Assembly (NCBI RefSeq): GCF_020216885.1 | Contig: NZ_JAIWON010000156.1 | Location: 1-6,554 of the forward strand | Length of the DNA stretch: 6,554 nucleotides | Direction of reading: 5' to 3' | DNA from: Zymomonas sp. | Lineage (GTDB): Bacteria > Pseudomonadota > Alphaproteobacteria > Sphingomonadales > Sphingomonadaceae | Shown: piece by piece, positions 1-5,949 of the stretch | Position numbering within the stretch: the stretch's first letter is position 1 | How the letters are laid out: each line of letters starts with the position of its first letter | The notes under the pieces: generated by a model | Databases searched by the model: none | Told to the model about the DNA's origin: nothing | What the model saw: the letters and a program-made list of their open reading frames with translations, nothing else | Position numbers and translations under genes: made by a program

Positions 1-78
1 TCGCAGGTCGCAGGTCGCAGGTCGCAGGTCGCAGGTCGCAGGTCGCAGGTCGCAGGTCGCAGGTCGCAGGTCGCAGGT
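1..78. repeat. Tandem array of a 7-bp unit, 11 perfect copies, cut by the window edge
   Basis: The unit TCGCAGG is repeated head to tail eleven times without a single mismatch (1-77), followed by one more T and then by AT-rich DNA. The array begins at base 1, so its true length is unknown. It lies past the pgk terminator, outside any gene I can support. All frames through it are stop-free, because a 7-bp unit cycles through every frame, but there is no start codon or ribosome-binding site, so I do not call it coding. Perfect identity between copies suggests recent expansion by slippage. No function is evident. Confidence 0.95.
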
Positions 79-130
79 TAAATTTTTTAAGAGCAGTGGC
101 AACCCTAAAAGGCTTTTTTTGCCTAAAAAA

Positions 131-163
131 GATAAAAAAAGGGCAGCCAAACAAGGCTGCCCT
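131..163 (-). terminator. Intrinsic terminator of the gap-pgk operon
   Basis: A perfect 9-bp GC-rich stem (140-148 with 155-163) encloses a 6-nt loop. Read on the minus strand it is followed at once by seven T residues (134-140, the last shared with the stem base) and more T-rich DNA. It starts 28 nt past the pgk stop codon, so it is the expected end of the operon transcript. On the plus strand the stem is followed by a T-rich but interrupted run (163-172), so it may also work weakly in the other direction. Between the stop codon and this stem is an AT-only-paired palindrome (171-178 with 181-188) that could add a second small hairpin to the 3' end. Confidence 0.93.
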
Positions 164-191
164 CTTTTCTTTAAAAGTGAACTTTTAAAAA

Positions 192-1385
192 TTAAGCTTC
201 AAGGGCTTTAACACCCGGCAGCTCTTTACCTTCCATCCATTCAAGGAAAGCACCACCTGCGGTTGAGACAAAGCTGAAGTCTTTGGCTACACCGGCATGG
301 TTAAGAGCGGCAACCGTGTCACCACCACCCGCAACAGAGATCAAGGAACCGGCTTTGGTCAAAGCCGCGGCTTCCTTAGCGAGAGCGACCGTGGCTTTAT
401 CGAAAGGTTCAATTTCGAAAGCGCCCAACGGGCCATTCCAGACCAAGGTCTTGGAAGCTTTCAGAACTTCGGTCAAAGCAGCAACGGCTTTCGGGCCAAC
501 GTCGAGAATCATTTCGTCAGCAGCAACATCGCTGACCGGAATGGTACGGATCGGCGGATTGGCTTTGAATTCCTTAGCGACGACGACATCGCTCGGAAGA
601 TGAATTTTGCAGCCCGTTTTTTCAGCAGCAGCGAAAATACCTTTAACGGTATCTTTCAGCTCATGCTCACAAAGGGATTTACCAACATCAACACCCTGAG
701 CAGCGAGGAAGGTATTAGCCATACCACCACCGATGATCAGATGGTCAACCTTGGAAACAAGGTTGGTCAGAACGTCGAGCTTGGTAGAAACTTTAGCACC
801 ACCGACAACGGCTGCGACCGGATGGGTCGGCTTACCAAGGGCAGCTTCAAGAGCTTCTAATTCTTTCTGCATGGCACGACCGGCGAAAGCAGGCAGCTTG
901 TGAGCCAGACCTTCGGTCGAAACATGGGCGCGGTGAGCAGCTGAGAAAGCATCGTTGACATAAAAATCGCCGAGCTTAGCAACTTCTGCTGCCAAAGCCG
1001 GATCATTCTTTTCTTCACCAGCATAAAAGCGGGTGTTTTCAAGAAGAGCAACAGCACCCGGATTCAAGGCATCAACGGCTTTTGCTGCAGCATCACCTTT
1101 GATGTCATTGATGAAATGAACCGGACGACCCAGAACGCCAGCCAGCGCATCTTTGATGCGAGCCAAGGACATTTCAGGATTCGGCTGACCTTTTGGACGA
1201 CCGAAGTGAGCCAGAATAAGGACTTTGGCGCCCTTTTCAGCCAATTCATTGACGGTCGGGATTGCAGCACGCAGACGGGTATCATCCGTAACGCGATCGC
1301 CATCCATAGGAACGTTCAGATCTTCGCGAACGAGAACGCGCTTACCTTTGACGTCACCAATATCATCTAATGTACGAAAAGCCAT
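192..1385 (-). CDS. pgk: Phosphoglycerate kinase
   Basis: Cytosolic enzyme that transfers phosphate from 1,3-bisphosphoglycerate to ADP, giving ATP and 3-phosphoglycerate; in an Entner-Doudoroff organism it is one of the two ATP-yielding steps. The 397-residue length is normal for a bacterial PGK. Visible landmarks are the N-terminal signature around residues 17-27 (D22 and N24 for substrate), HFGRPKG at 60-66, R119 in LENTRF, R152 in the AHRAH segment, GGAKVSTK at 195-202, WNGPLGAFE at 316-324 and the nucleotide-binding GGGDT at 353-357. E21 stands where many PGKs have valine. The ATG has an excellent Shine-Dalgarno, AAGGAGG (1397-1391), 5 nt away. It is the last gene of the operon, 221 nt past gap, with a terminator 28 nt after its stop codon. 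Its leader can fold in several ways (see 1386-1499). Confidence 0.98.
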   Translation of the reverse strand: MAFRTLDDIGDVKGKRVLVREDLNVPMDGDRVTDDTRLRAAIPTVNELAEKGAKVLILAHFGRPKGQPNPEMSLARIKDALAGVLGRPVHFINDIKGDAAAKAVDALNPGAVALLENTRFYAGEEKNDPALAAEVAKLGDFYVNDAFSAAHRAHVSTEGLAHKLPAFAGRAMQKELEALEAALGKPTHPVAAVVGGAKVSTKLDVLTNLVSKVDHLIIGGGMANTFLAAQGVDVGKSLCEHELKDTVKGIFAAAEKTGCKIHLPSDVVVAKEFKANPPIRTIPVSDVAADEMILDVGPKAVAALTEVLKASKTLVWNGPLGAFEIEPFDKATVALAKEAAALTKAGSLISVAGGGDTVAALNHAGVAKDFSFVSTAGGAFLEWMEGKELPGVKALEA

Positions 1386-1499
1386 TATATCCTCCTTTTG
1401 GCCGCCTTATATCATAAAGCGGATCTGATAACGGAGACAGCCTCCTCACGAGACCCAGCTATAACGGATATATCCCATAACGGGCCTGTATCAGGAGGT
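1386..1499 (-). promoter_or_regulatory. pgk leader: Shine-Dalgarno, nearby hairpin, distal anti-Shine-Dalgarno and a three-copy heptamer
   Basis: On the minus strand the pgk ribosome-binding site (1397-1391) is preceded by an imperfect 9-bp inverted repeat (1402-1410 with 1414-1422, one mismatch, 3-nt loop). Further upstream is a second AGGAGG (1446-1441), and upstream of that a CCTCCT (1498-1493) that is complementary to both AGGAGG copies. The heptamer CCGTTAT occurs three times (1434-1428, 1467-1461, 1483-1477), and a perfect 10-bp palindrome lies at 1466-1475. These elements are seen directly. That they tune pgk translation or message processing is inference. I see no convincing promoter here, so pgk is probably expressed by read-through from gap. 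Confidence 0.5.
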
Positions 1500-1544
1500 T
1501 AATGCTGCAATCAGCGAATAACTAACTGCAGTAATTAAGAGGCA

Positions 1545-1577
1545 TCCCGCCCCTTGCCACAAGGGCAAAAAGCGGGA
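1545..1577 (-). other. Stable bulged hairpin at the 3' end of gap within the operon
   Basis: Two adjoining stems form one hairpin: 6 bp outer (1545-1550 with 1572-1577) and 6 bp inner (1551-1556 with 1560-1565), a 3-nt loop and a 6-nt bulge on one side (1566-1571). In the transcript it begins 30 nt after the gap stop codon. The sequence after it on the minus strand is not a run of T, so it does not look like an efficient intrinsic terminator. Its place suits a 3' stabiliser or processing end for a gap-only message. I recall early work on Z. mobilis reporting different gap and pgk expression from one operon, which would fit. Confidence 0.65.
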
Positions 1578-1606
1578 CAACCCTTTTACCGATAAGATCG
1601 CAAAAA

Positions 1607-2620
1607 CTAGAGAGTTTTAGCCATCTGAGCAGCGGTATCGACCATACGATTGGAGAAGCCCCATTCGTTGTCATACCATGCAACAACGCGAGCCAGCTTA
1701 CCTTCGAGAACGGCCGTTTCACGGCTGTCAACGGTGGAGCTGTGCGGATCGGAGTAGAAGTCACGGGAAACGAGGGGTTCATCGGTGTAACCGAGAACGC
1801 CAGTCATATCACCGGTGTCAGCAGCGGCTTTAAGAACGCTGTTGATTTCTTCTGCGGTCGTGTCACGCTGCGGAACGAAGGTGAAGTCAACAAGGCTGAC
1901 ATCCGGGGTCGGGACGCGGATGGAGATACCATCCAGCTTACCTTTGAGTTCCGGGATCACGAGAGCAACAGCGCGGGCAGCACCGGTGCTGGTCGGGATC
2001 ATGGAAGCGCTGGCCGTGCGGGCACGACGCAGATCAGAATGGATCTGATCGAGGATGCGCTGATCGTTGGTGAAGCTGTGGACGGTGGTCATCAAACCAC
2101 GAACGATACCGATTTTCTGCTGAAGAACATGCAGAACCGGAGCCAAGCAGTTGGTGGTGCAAGATGCGTTGGAAACGATCTTGTCATCTGCGGTCAGGTC
2201 TTTGTGGTTCACACCATAAACAACGGTGCGATCAACATCGCCTTTAGCCGGAGCAGAAATCAGAACCTTCTTGGCACCTGCGGTCAGATGAGCAGAAGCT
2301 TTTTCGGTGTTGGTGAAGATACCCGTGCATTCCATCACGATATCAACGCCAAGCTTTTTGTGCGGCAGATTGGCCGGATCACGTTCAGCGGTGACAACAA
2401 TTTTCTTGCCATCGATGACCATGTCGTTACCTTCGGTGGTAACGGTACCCGGATAGGTGCCATGTGCACTGTCACGCTTGAACAAGAAAGCGTTGCCTTC
2501 AACGCTACCCAGGTCATTGATGGTAACCAGTTCAAGTCCAGAATCCGGACGCGACAGAATTGCACGCGCAGCCAGACGGCCGATACGGCCGAAGCCATTA
2601 ATCGCAACTTTAACCGCCAT
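1607..2620 (-). CDS. gap: Glyceraldehyde-3-phosphate dehydrogenase, phosphorylating, NAD type
   Basis: Cytosolic enzyme that oxidises and phosphorylates glyceraldehyde 3-phosphate to 1,3-bisphosphoglycerate, the substrate of the PGK encoded next. The 337 residues are full length. The Rossmann motif GFGRIGR is at 9-15, and D36 at the end of the second strand (INDL) favours NAD over NADP. The catalytic cysteine is C154 in SNASCTTNC, with the partner histidine H181 (TTVHSFT). Phosphate-binding segments include the residues after the cysteine and STGAA at 211-215, and the C-terminal YDNEWGFSNR is intact. The ATG has AGGAG (2632-2628) 7 nt upstream. Gap sits 49 nt after tkt and 221 nt before pgk, with a likely promoter of its own just upstream. 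The base pattern is strongly biased, as in highly expressed genes, which leaves long stop-free frames on the opposite strand. Confidence 0.98.
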   Translation of the reverse strand: MAVKVAINGFGRIGRLAARAILSRPDSGLELVTINDLGSVEGNAFLFKRDSAHGTYPGTVTTEGNDMVIDGKKIVVTAERDPANLPHKKLGVDIVMECTGIFTNTEKASAHLTAGAKKVLISAPAKGDVDRTVVYGVNHKDLTADDKIVSNASCTTNCLAPVLHVLQQKIGIVRGLMTTVHSFTNDQRILDQIHSDLRRARTASASMIPTSTGAARAVALVIPELKGKLDGISIRVPTPDVSLVDFTFVPQRDTTAEEINSVLKAAADTGDMTGVLGYTDEPLVSRDFYSDPHSSTVDSRETAVLEGKLARVVAWYDNEWGFSNRMVDTAAQMAKTL

Positions 2621-2643
2621 GTTTATTCTCCTAACTTACTAAG

Positions 2644-2665
2644 TAGCTATTATATTCCATAGCTA
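2644..2665 (-). promoter_or_regulatory. Candidate gap promoter with inverted repeat over the -10
   Basis: The minus strand carries a perfect TATAAT (2654-2649) about 30 nt upstream of the gap ATG, which predicts a short leader starting near 2642. At 17 bp upstream the -35 position is CACGTT, a poor match. The hexamer lies in a perfect 7-bp inverted repeat, TAGCTAT (2644-2650) and ATAGCTA (2659-2665), with an 8-nt spacer. The surrounding DNA, including the end of tkt, closely matches what I remember of the cloned Z. mobilis gap promoter. A second -10-like TATACT (2816-2811) with ACGACA 15 bp upstream lies inside tkt and is weaker. The exact start site is inferred. Confidence 0.65.
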
Positions 2666-2669
2666 TTTT

Positions 2670-4661
2670 TTAACGTGCCGACTTACCGGCGATCGCGGCC
2701 AACACCTTGTTCGTGATGCCGACTGCGGTCAAGCCGAAATGAGCATATAGATCATTCGCCGGGGCCGATGCACCAAAAACATCAATACCATAACGAAGAC
2801 CATTTATTCCAGTATACCGTTCCCAGCCAATTGTCGTCCCCGCTTCGATCGAAACGCGTAAAATTGTCGATTGAGGTTGATCGGGCAAAACGTCATTGCG
2901 ATAGGATTCGGGTTGTTGATCGAACAAGGTCCAACTCGGCATCGACACGACATCTGCCCCAAAACCTGCTGTTTCTAGGAGGTCTGCGACCTCAACAGCC
3001 AAGGAAAGCTCTGATCCTGTTGCCATCAAGATAACCCGCCTTTTGGCAACAGCCGACCGGAGACGATAAGCCCCGCGCGCCGAAAGATTTTCATCCGCCG
3101 ATTCGCGTAGCAACGGTAAGTTCTGACGGGACAAAACTATTAATGAGGGGCCATCAATATTTTTCAAGGCCAGCTCCCAACATTCTGCGGTTTCAACCGA
3201 ATCAGCAGGCCGGAAAACTCTTAAATTAGGAATCAAACGCAAAGACATAACTTGTTCAATCGGCTGATGAGTCGGGCCATCTTCCCCGACACCGATCGAA
3301 TCATGGGTCATGACATAGACGACCCTTGTCTTTTGCAAAGCCGACAGTCTGATTGCAGGACGGCTATAATCAGAAAAGGCAAGGAAGGTGCCACCATAAG
3401 GAATAACACCGCCATGAAGGGCAAGACCATTCATCACTGTCGCCATCCCGAATTCACGAATACCATAATGGATGTAGCGACCGCCATAATCAGCCGCCGA
3501 TAAGGTCGTCATGCCTTTGGGCTTGGTATTATTAGAAGGCGTCAGATCAGCCGAACCGCCAACTAATTCCGGTAATTGGCGAATCAAGACGCTCAAAGCC
3601 ATTTCCGAGGCTTTTCGCGTTGCCATCGGCATAGCCGAACTGATGATATTGTTCTTATGGTCTGTCAGATCAAAATCTTGTGGCAACTGACCGTTTGTAA
3701 TCCGCAAAAATTCGTCTTTATCTTTATTCGCCTCAAGGCGCTCTTTCCATGCATGATATTCATCAAGATGACGCGTGCCCAATTCTTTCCATTTTTTCAG
3801 AATGTGATGGGGGACAGTAAAGTCAGGGCTAGTCCATTCCAAAGCCTCACGGGTCAACAGAATTTCTTCTTCCCCTAATGGCGTGCCATGAGCGGCCGCT
3901 GTTCCCTGTTTGCCTGGGGAACCATAACCAATCGTCGTCCGGCAAGCGATCAAAGAAGGCCTAGGATCAGCAATAGCCTCATCCATGGCTTTAATAATGG
4001 ATTCTGTATTATGACCATCACAAGCCACAACATGCCAACCACAGGCACGATGACGCGCCATGACATCTTCTTTTCGTGAAATAGTAACGTCACCATCGAT
4101 GGTGATACCGTTATCATCCCACAAAACATTAAGGTTACCTAAACCCAGTCTAGCCGCGATCCCGCCGACTTCATGGTTGATACCTTCCATCAGGCATCCA
4201 TCACCGGCAATGGTCCAAACACGGTGATTAACGATATCTTCACCGAATTGCGCTTTCAAATGACGTTCAGCCAAAGCCATTCCGGCCGCCATACCGATTC
4301 CTTGCCCAAGGGGGCCTGTCGTCGCTTCAACCCCTGATAACAAAGTATTTTCAGGATGACCGGCGCAACGGCTACCCAGCTGCCGGAAGTTTTTGATGTC
4401 CTCCAAGGTCGGCTCATCATATCCCGTCAAATATAACAGGGAATAAAGCAGCATACATCCATGACCACCGGATAAAACAAAGCGGTCACGATCCGGCCAT
4501 GTCGGATCTTTCGGATTAAATTTTAAATAGCGCCCAAAAAGGATGGTTGCGACATCTGCCATACCCATCGGCAACCCCGGATGCCCGCTATTAGCGGCCT
4601 GGATAGCATCCATCGACAAGGCACGAATGGCATTAGCGAGGTGTCGATACGGAACAGACAT
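2670..4661 (-). CDS. tkt: Transketolase
   Basis: Thiamine-diphosphate enzyme of the non-oxidative pentose phosphate pathway that moves two-carbon ketol units from xylulose 5-phosphate to aldose phosphates, releasing glyceraldehyde 3-phosphate, the GAPDH substrate. The 663 residues are normal for the family. H27 (NSGHPG), H67 (SGGHG), GPLGQG at 116-121 and the cofactor motif GDGCLMEG (153-160) running to DDN (182-184) mark the N-terminal domain. H258 lies in AAHGTPLG. The pyrimidine domain holds the catalytic glutamate E403 (IREFGM) and H465 (DGPTHQP). I chose the ATG at 4661 because MSVPYRHLANAIRAL matches the usual start of the family. A TTG at 4718 would add 19 hydrophobic residues with no family support. 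The ribosome-binding site is weak (AGG, 4673-4671). It is first in the tkt-gap-pgk cluster and diverges from the coiled-coil gene. Confidence 0.96.
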   Translation of the reverse strand: MSVPYRHLANAIRALSMDAIQAANSGHPGLPMGMADVATILFGRYLKFNPKDPTWPDRDRFVLSGGHGCMLLYSLLYLTGYDEPTLEDIKNFRQLGSRCAGHPENTLLSGVEATTGPLGQGIGMAAGMALAERHLKAQFGEDIVNHRVWTIAGDGCLMEGINHEVGGIAARLGLGNLNVLWDDNGITIDGDVTISRKEDVMARHRACGWHVVACDGHNTESIIKAMDEAIADPRPSLIACRTTIGYGSPGKQGTAAAHGTPLGEEEILLTREALEWTSPDFTVPHHILKKWKELGTRHLDEYHAWKERLEANKDKDEFLRITNGQLPQDFDLTDHKNNIISSAMPMATRKASEMALSVLIRQLPELVGGSADLTPSNNTKPKGMTTLSAADYGGRYIHYGIREFGMATVMNGLALHGGVIPYGGTFLAFSDYSRPAIRLSALQKTRVVYVMTHDSIGVGEDGPTHQPIEQVMSLRLIPNLRVFRPADSVETAECWELALKNIDGPSLIVLSRQNLPLLRESADENLSARGAYRLRSAVAKRRVILMATGSELSLAVEVADLLETAGFGADVVSMPSWTLFDQQPESYRNDVLPDQPQSTILRVSIEAGTTIGWERYTGINGLRYGIDVFGASAPANDLYAHFGLTAVGITNKVLAAIAGKSAR

Positions 4662-4738
4662 TACAAGATACCTAAAAAATTGGAAGAAAAGGTCGATATT
4701 TCCGGCCAAAAATGACAAAAACCGGAAGACGCGGCTTT

Positions 4739-4766
4739 ATTAGTCTTTTGCCACCGGAAAGGTCAA
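4739..4766 (-). promoter_or_regulatory. Candidate tkt promoter
   Basis: On the minus strand TTGACC (4766-4761, five of six consensus bases) is followed after 16 bp by ACTAAT (4744-4739, four of six). This predicts a start near 4731 and a leader of about 70 nt. In that leader CTTCCGG (4728-4722) and CCGGAAA (4705-4699) can pair over a 16-nt loop with at least 6 bp. A further copy of TTTCCGG (4760-4754) lies in the promoter spacer. No other pair of hexamers in this divergent gap looked as good. Promoter consensus in this group is loose, so this is a candidate only. Confidence 0.45.
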
Positions 4767-4833
4767 CATGCCGGACAGCCATGCTCGACAAAGAATAACC
4801 TTTAGATGCAAAAAACCCTATAAAAACAATAAA

Positions 4834-4855
4834 AGGCCATATTGAGGCATGGCCT
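4834..4855. repeat. Perfect 7-bp inverted repeat in the tkt/coiled-coil divergent region
   Basis: AGGCCAT (4834-4840) and ATGGCCT (4849-4855) are exact reverse complements, separated by 8 nt. The right arm contains the ATG at 4849, a possible but less favoured start for the coiled-coil gene. The element could be an operator for a regulator of the divergent pair, or an RNA hairpin in the leader of the plus-strand gene. Upstream on the plus strand there is a TATAAA (4819-4824) without a good -35 partner. Confidence 0.5.
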
Positions 4856-4875
4856 CAACATGCTATGGGCTAGAT

Positions 4876-5154
4876 ATGCCTCAAGATCGTCTTTCACATG
4901 CCCTTAACCGTCTGTCACAGGCTCTTATCCGTCTGGAAGAAGCCGACCACCGGCGTATAGCCGATCATGATATTGCTGCGCGTTACCAAAAATTACGCGA
5001 AGCGACTGAACAGGCCTTGGCTCGGATTGACAGTCTTCTATCCGGAAACATTCAAGAATCCTATAAGACCTCTTTCCCAACAAAAGAAGATAGAGAAAGA
5101 TTGGCGGATAGTCTGTCGGATGCAAAAGCCTCCGAAACCTCTCAGGAACAATAA
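4876..5154 (+). CDS. Small coiled-coil protein of unknown function, DUF4164-like
   Basis: A 92-residue soluble protein with no signal peptide and no membrane segment. Residues 4-22 carry leucines at 6, 10, 13, 17 and 20, a clear a/d heptad pattern. A second charged helix runs from about 28 to 55, and the C-terminal third is polar and probably disordered. I have no catalytic motif to report. Short coiled-coil proteins of this kind are often found beside zapA and tkt in alphaproteobacteria; resemblance to DUF4164 is from general appearance only. I chose the ATG at 4876 because the heptad helix starts there. The in-frame ATG at 4849 would add 9 residues, with GAGG only 1 nt upstream and its codon inside an inverted repeat. 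Neither start has a strong ribosome-binding site. A role near ZapA in division is a guess from neighbourhood. Confidence 0.75.
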   Translation: MPQDRLSHALNRLSQALIRLEEADHRRIADHDIAARYQKLREATEQALARIDSLLSGNIQESYKTSFPTKEDRERLADSLSDAKASETSQEQ

Positions 5155-5364
5155 AAATTTATCCCCGAAATCACCCGCTTCCTCACAAAAGCCAGAGCCA
5201 TACATTATAGCTATTGAATGACGAAATATCTGACGGCTTATATTATCACGGCTTCCAGAATGGACATCATGGAATCATTAAAAATCTTCCTGCGTGATTG
5301 AATATAGGCAAACAAGAACCAACATGACTTTCTCTTATCCATCTTAGGCGGGGGAATAGAAAGT
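5155..5364 (+). other. Intergenic stretch with a marginal 27-codon frame
   Basis: This 210-nt gap separates the coiled-coil gene from the SnoaL-like gene and shows no terminator hairpin after the first. A -35-like TTGAAT (5214-5219) and a -10-like TATATT (5239-5244) are 19 bp apart, longer than ideal. ACGGCTT occurs twice, 15 bp apart (5233-5239, 5248-5254). A 27-codon frame runs from ATG 5218 to TGA 5301, but it has no Shine-Dalgarno and I do not call it a gene. The purine-rich GGCGGGGGA (5348-5356) near the right end serves the next gene. Confidence 0.4.
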
Positions 5365-5757
5365 ATGGCACAGAATAGTGAGCTATTAGTTCGGCAGGTT
5401 TTTGAAACGCTTAGCGACTTCAACCGTCCGGCAGAAGAAATGCTGGCTTTTTTTACAGAAGATTACCGCCAAATTGTTGATGGCAAAGAATTGAGATTGA
5501 ATGATTTTCTTGTTCATATCAAAGCCTTGCGCCAGAAATTAAAAGCACTCGAAATTGATATTCAACATATCATCAGTAATAATGATGCGGCGGCCACGGT
5601 GCATATTGCCCATGTCACTCGGGCTTCTGGCAAGAAAAGCCGGATCAAGGTCGTCGCTTTTTACAGCTTTCGAGATGGGAAAATCGCCTTTGTTGACGAA
5701 TTAACGCATCCGCTTGAAGGTAAAGAAGGGGATCAAGCGCTAGGCTCAATTCAATAA
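5365..5757 (+). CDS. SnoaL-like / NTF2-superfamily protein of unknown substrate
   Basis: A 130-residue soluble protein with the layout of the SnoaL/NTF2 fold. An N-terminal helix (about 5-18, LLVRQVFETL) and a second helix (AEEMLAFFTEDY, 23-34) are followed by a short strand, then helix 46-62, and then the long antiparallel strands of the curved sheet: IDIQHIISN, AAATVHIAHVTR, KSRIKVVAFYSFRDGKIAFVDEL. The FRDGKIAFVDEL ending matches the usual F-x-DGKI-x-x-x-x-E/D signature of the fold. Such proteins may be enzymes, binding proteins or only structural, and nothing here fixes a substrate. The start follows GGGGGA (5350-5355) by 9 nt. It lies 210 nt after the coiled-coil gene and 192 nt before zapA, so it may be its own unit. 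Confidence 0.8.
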   Translation: MAQNSELLVRQVFETLSDFNRPAEEMLAFFTEDYRQIVDGKELRLNDFLVHIKALRQKLKALEIDIQHIISNNDAAATVHIAHVTRASGKKSRIKVVAFYSFRDGKIAFVDELTHPLEGKEGDQALGSIQ

Positions 5758-5810
5758 GATCCTTTCATTATAGTAAAAAAATAGCGCTTCAAGCCGTTAA
5801 CTCTATTACC

Positions 5811-5856
5811 CTGCCAATGCACGTCCCCTGTCATTGGCAGAGACCTAAAAGCTCTG
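5811..5856 (+). other. Two overlapping, mutually exclusive hairpins between the SnoaL-like gene and zapA
   Basis: The first is a perfect 9-bp stem, CTGCCAATG (5811-5819) with CATTGGCAG (5832-5840), over a 12-nt loop. The second, CAGAG (5838-5842) with CTCTG (5852-5856), shares three bases with the first, so both cannot form fully at once. The second is followed by TATTTTAT, a weak terminator-like tail. This may be the 3' end of the SnoaL-like transcript, or an attenuator-like leader of zapA. The structures are seen; their function is inferred. Confidence 0.5.
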
Positions 5857-5908
5857 TATTTTATCCTGTCATTGTTGCGTTTATAAAGGGATAAAGTGAC
5901 AAAGGTGA

Positions 5909-5946
5909 CTGTTCCACAAAACCGACAATATTGAAGACAGGAACAG
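5909..5946 (+). promoter_or_regulatory. zapA ribosome-binding site inside a 7-bp stem
   Basis: CTGTTCC (5909-5915) is the exact reverse complement of GGAACAG (5940-5946), with 24 nt between. The right arm contains most of AGGA (5939-5942), the only plausible Shine-Dalgarno for zapA, 7 nt before its ATG. Pairing would hide it from the ribosome. A direct repeat GTGAC (5896-5900 and 5905-5909) abuts the left arm, and a -10-like TATAAA (5882-5887) lies just before, with no good -35. Confidence 0.45.
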
Positions 5947-5949
5947 ATT

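Noticed and set aside
1..78. CRISPR array or protein repeat
   Set aside because: Units are contiguous with no spacers, so it is not CRISPR. There is no start codon or ribosome-binding site, so it is not a supported coding repeat.
107..127. Second terminator-like hairpin, AGGC with GCCT around a T run
   Set aside because: The stem is only 4 bp and the flanks do not extend it; the strong terminator at 131-163 already accounts for the transcript end.
297..860. Open frame of about 187 codons on the plus strand opposite pgk
   Set aside because: Same cause: a shadow of pgk codon bias, with no ribosome-binding site and no family features.
1742..2662. Open frame of about 306 codons on the plus strand opposite gap
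   Set aside because: It mirrors the strongly biased codons of gap, has low-complexity N- and G-rich composition, and resembles no protein family. GAPDH on the other strand is certain.
4662..4718. 19-residue N-terminal extension of transketolase from a TTG codon
   Set aside because: The extension is hydrophobic and unlike the family, and the ATG at 4661 gives the standard N-terminus. It would also extend toward the likely start of transcription.
4967..5221. Overlapping plus-strand frame across the coiled-coil gene
   Set aside because: It is an out-of-frame shadow, basic and proline-rich with no start signals; the heptad-patterned frame is the better reading.
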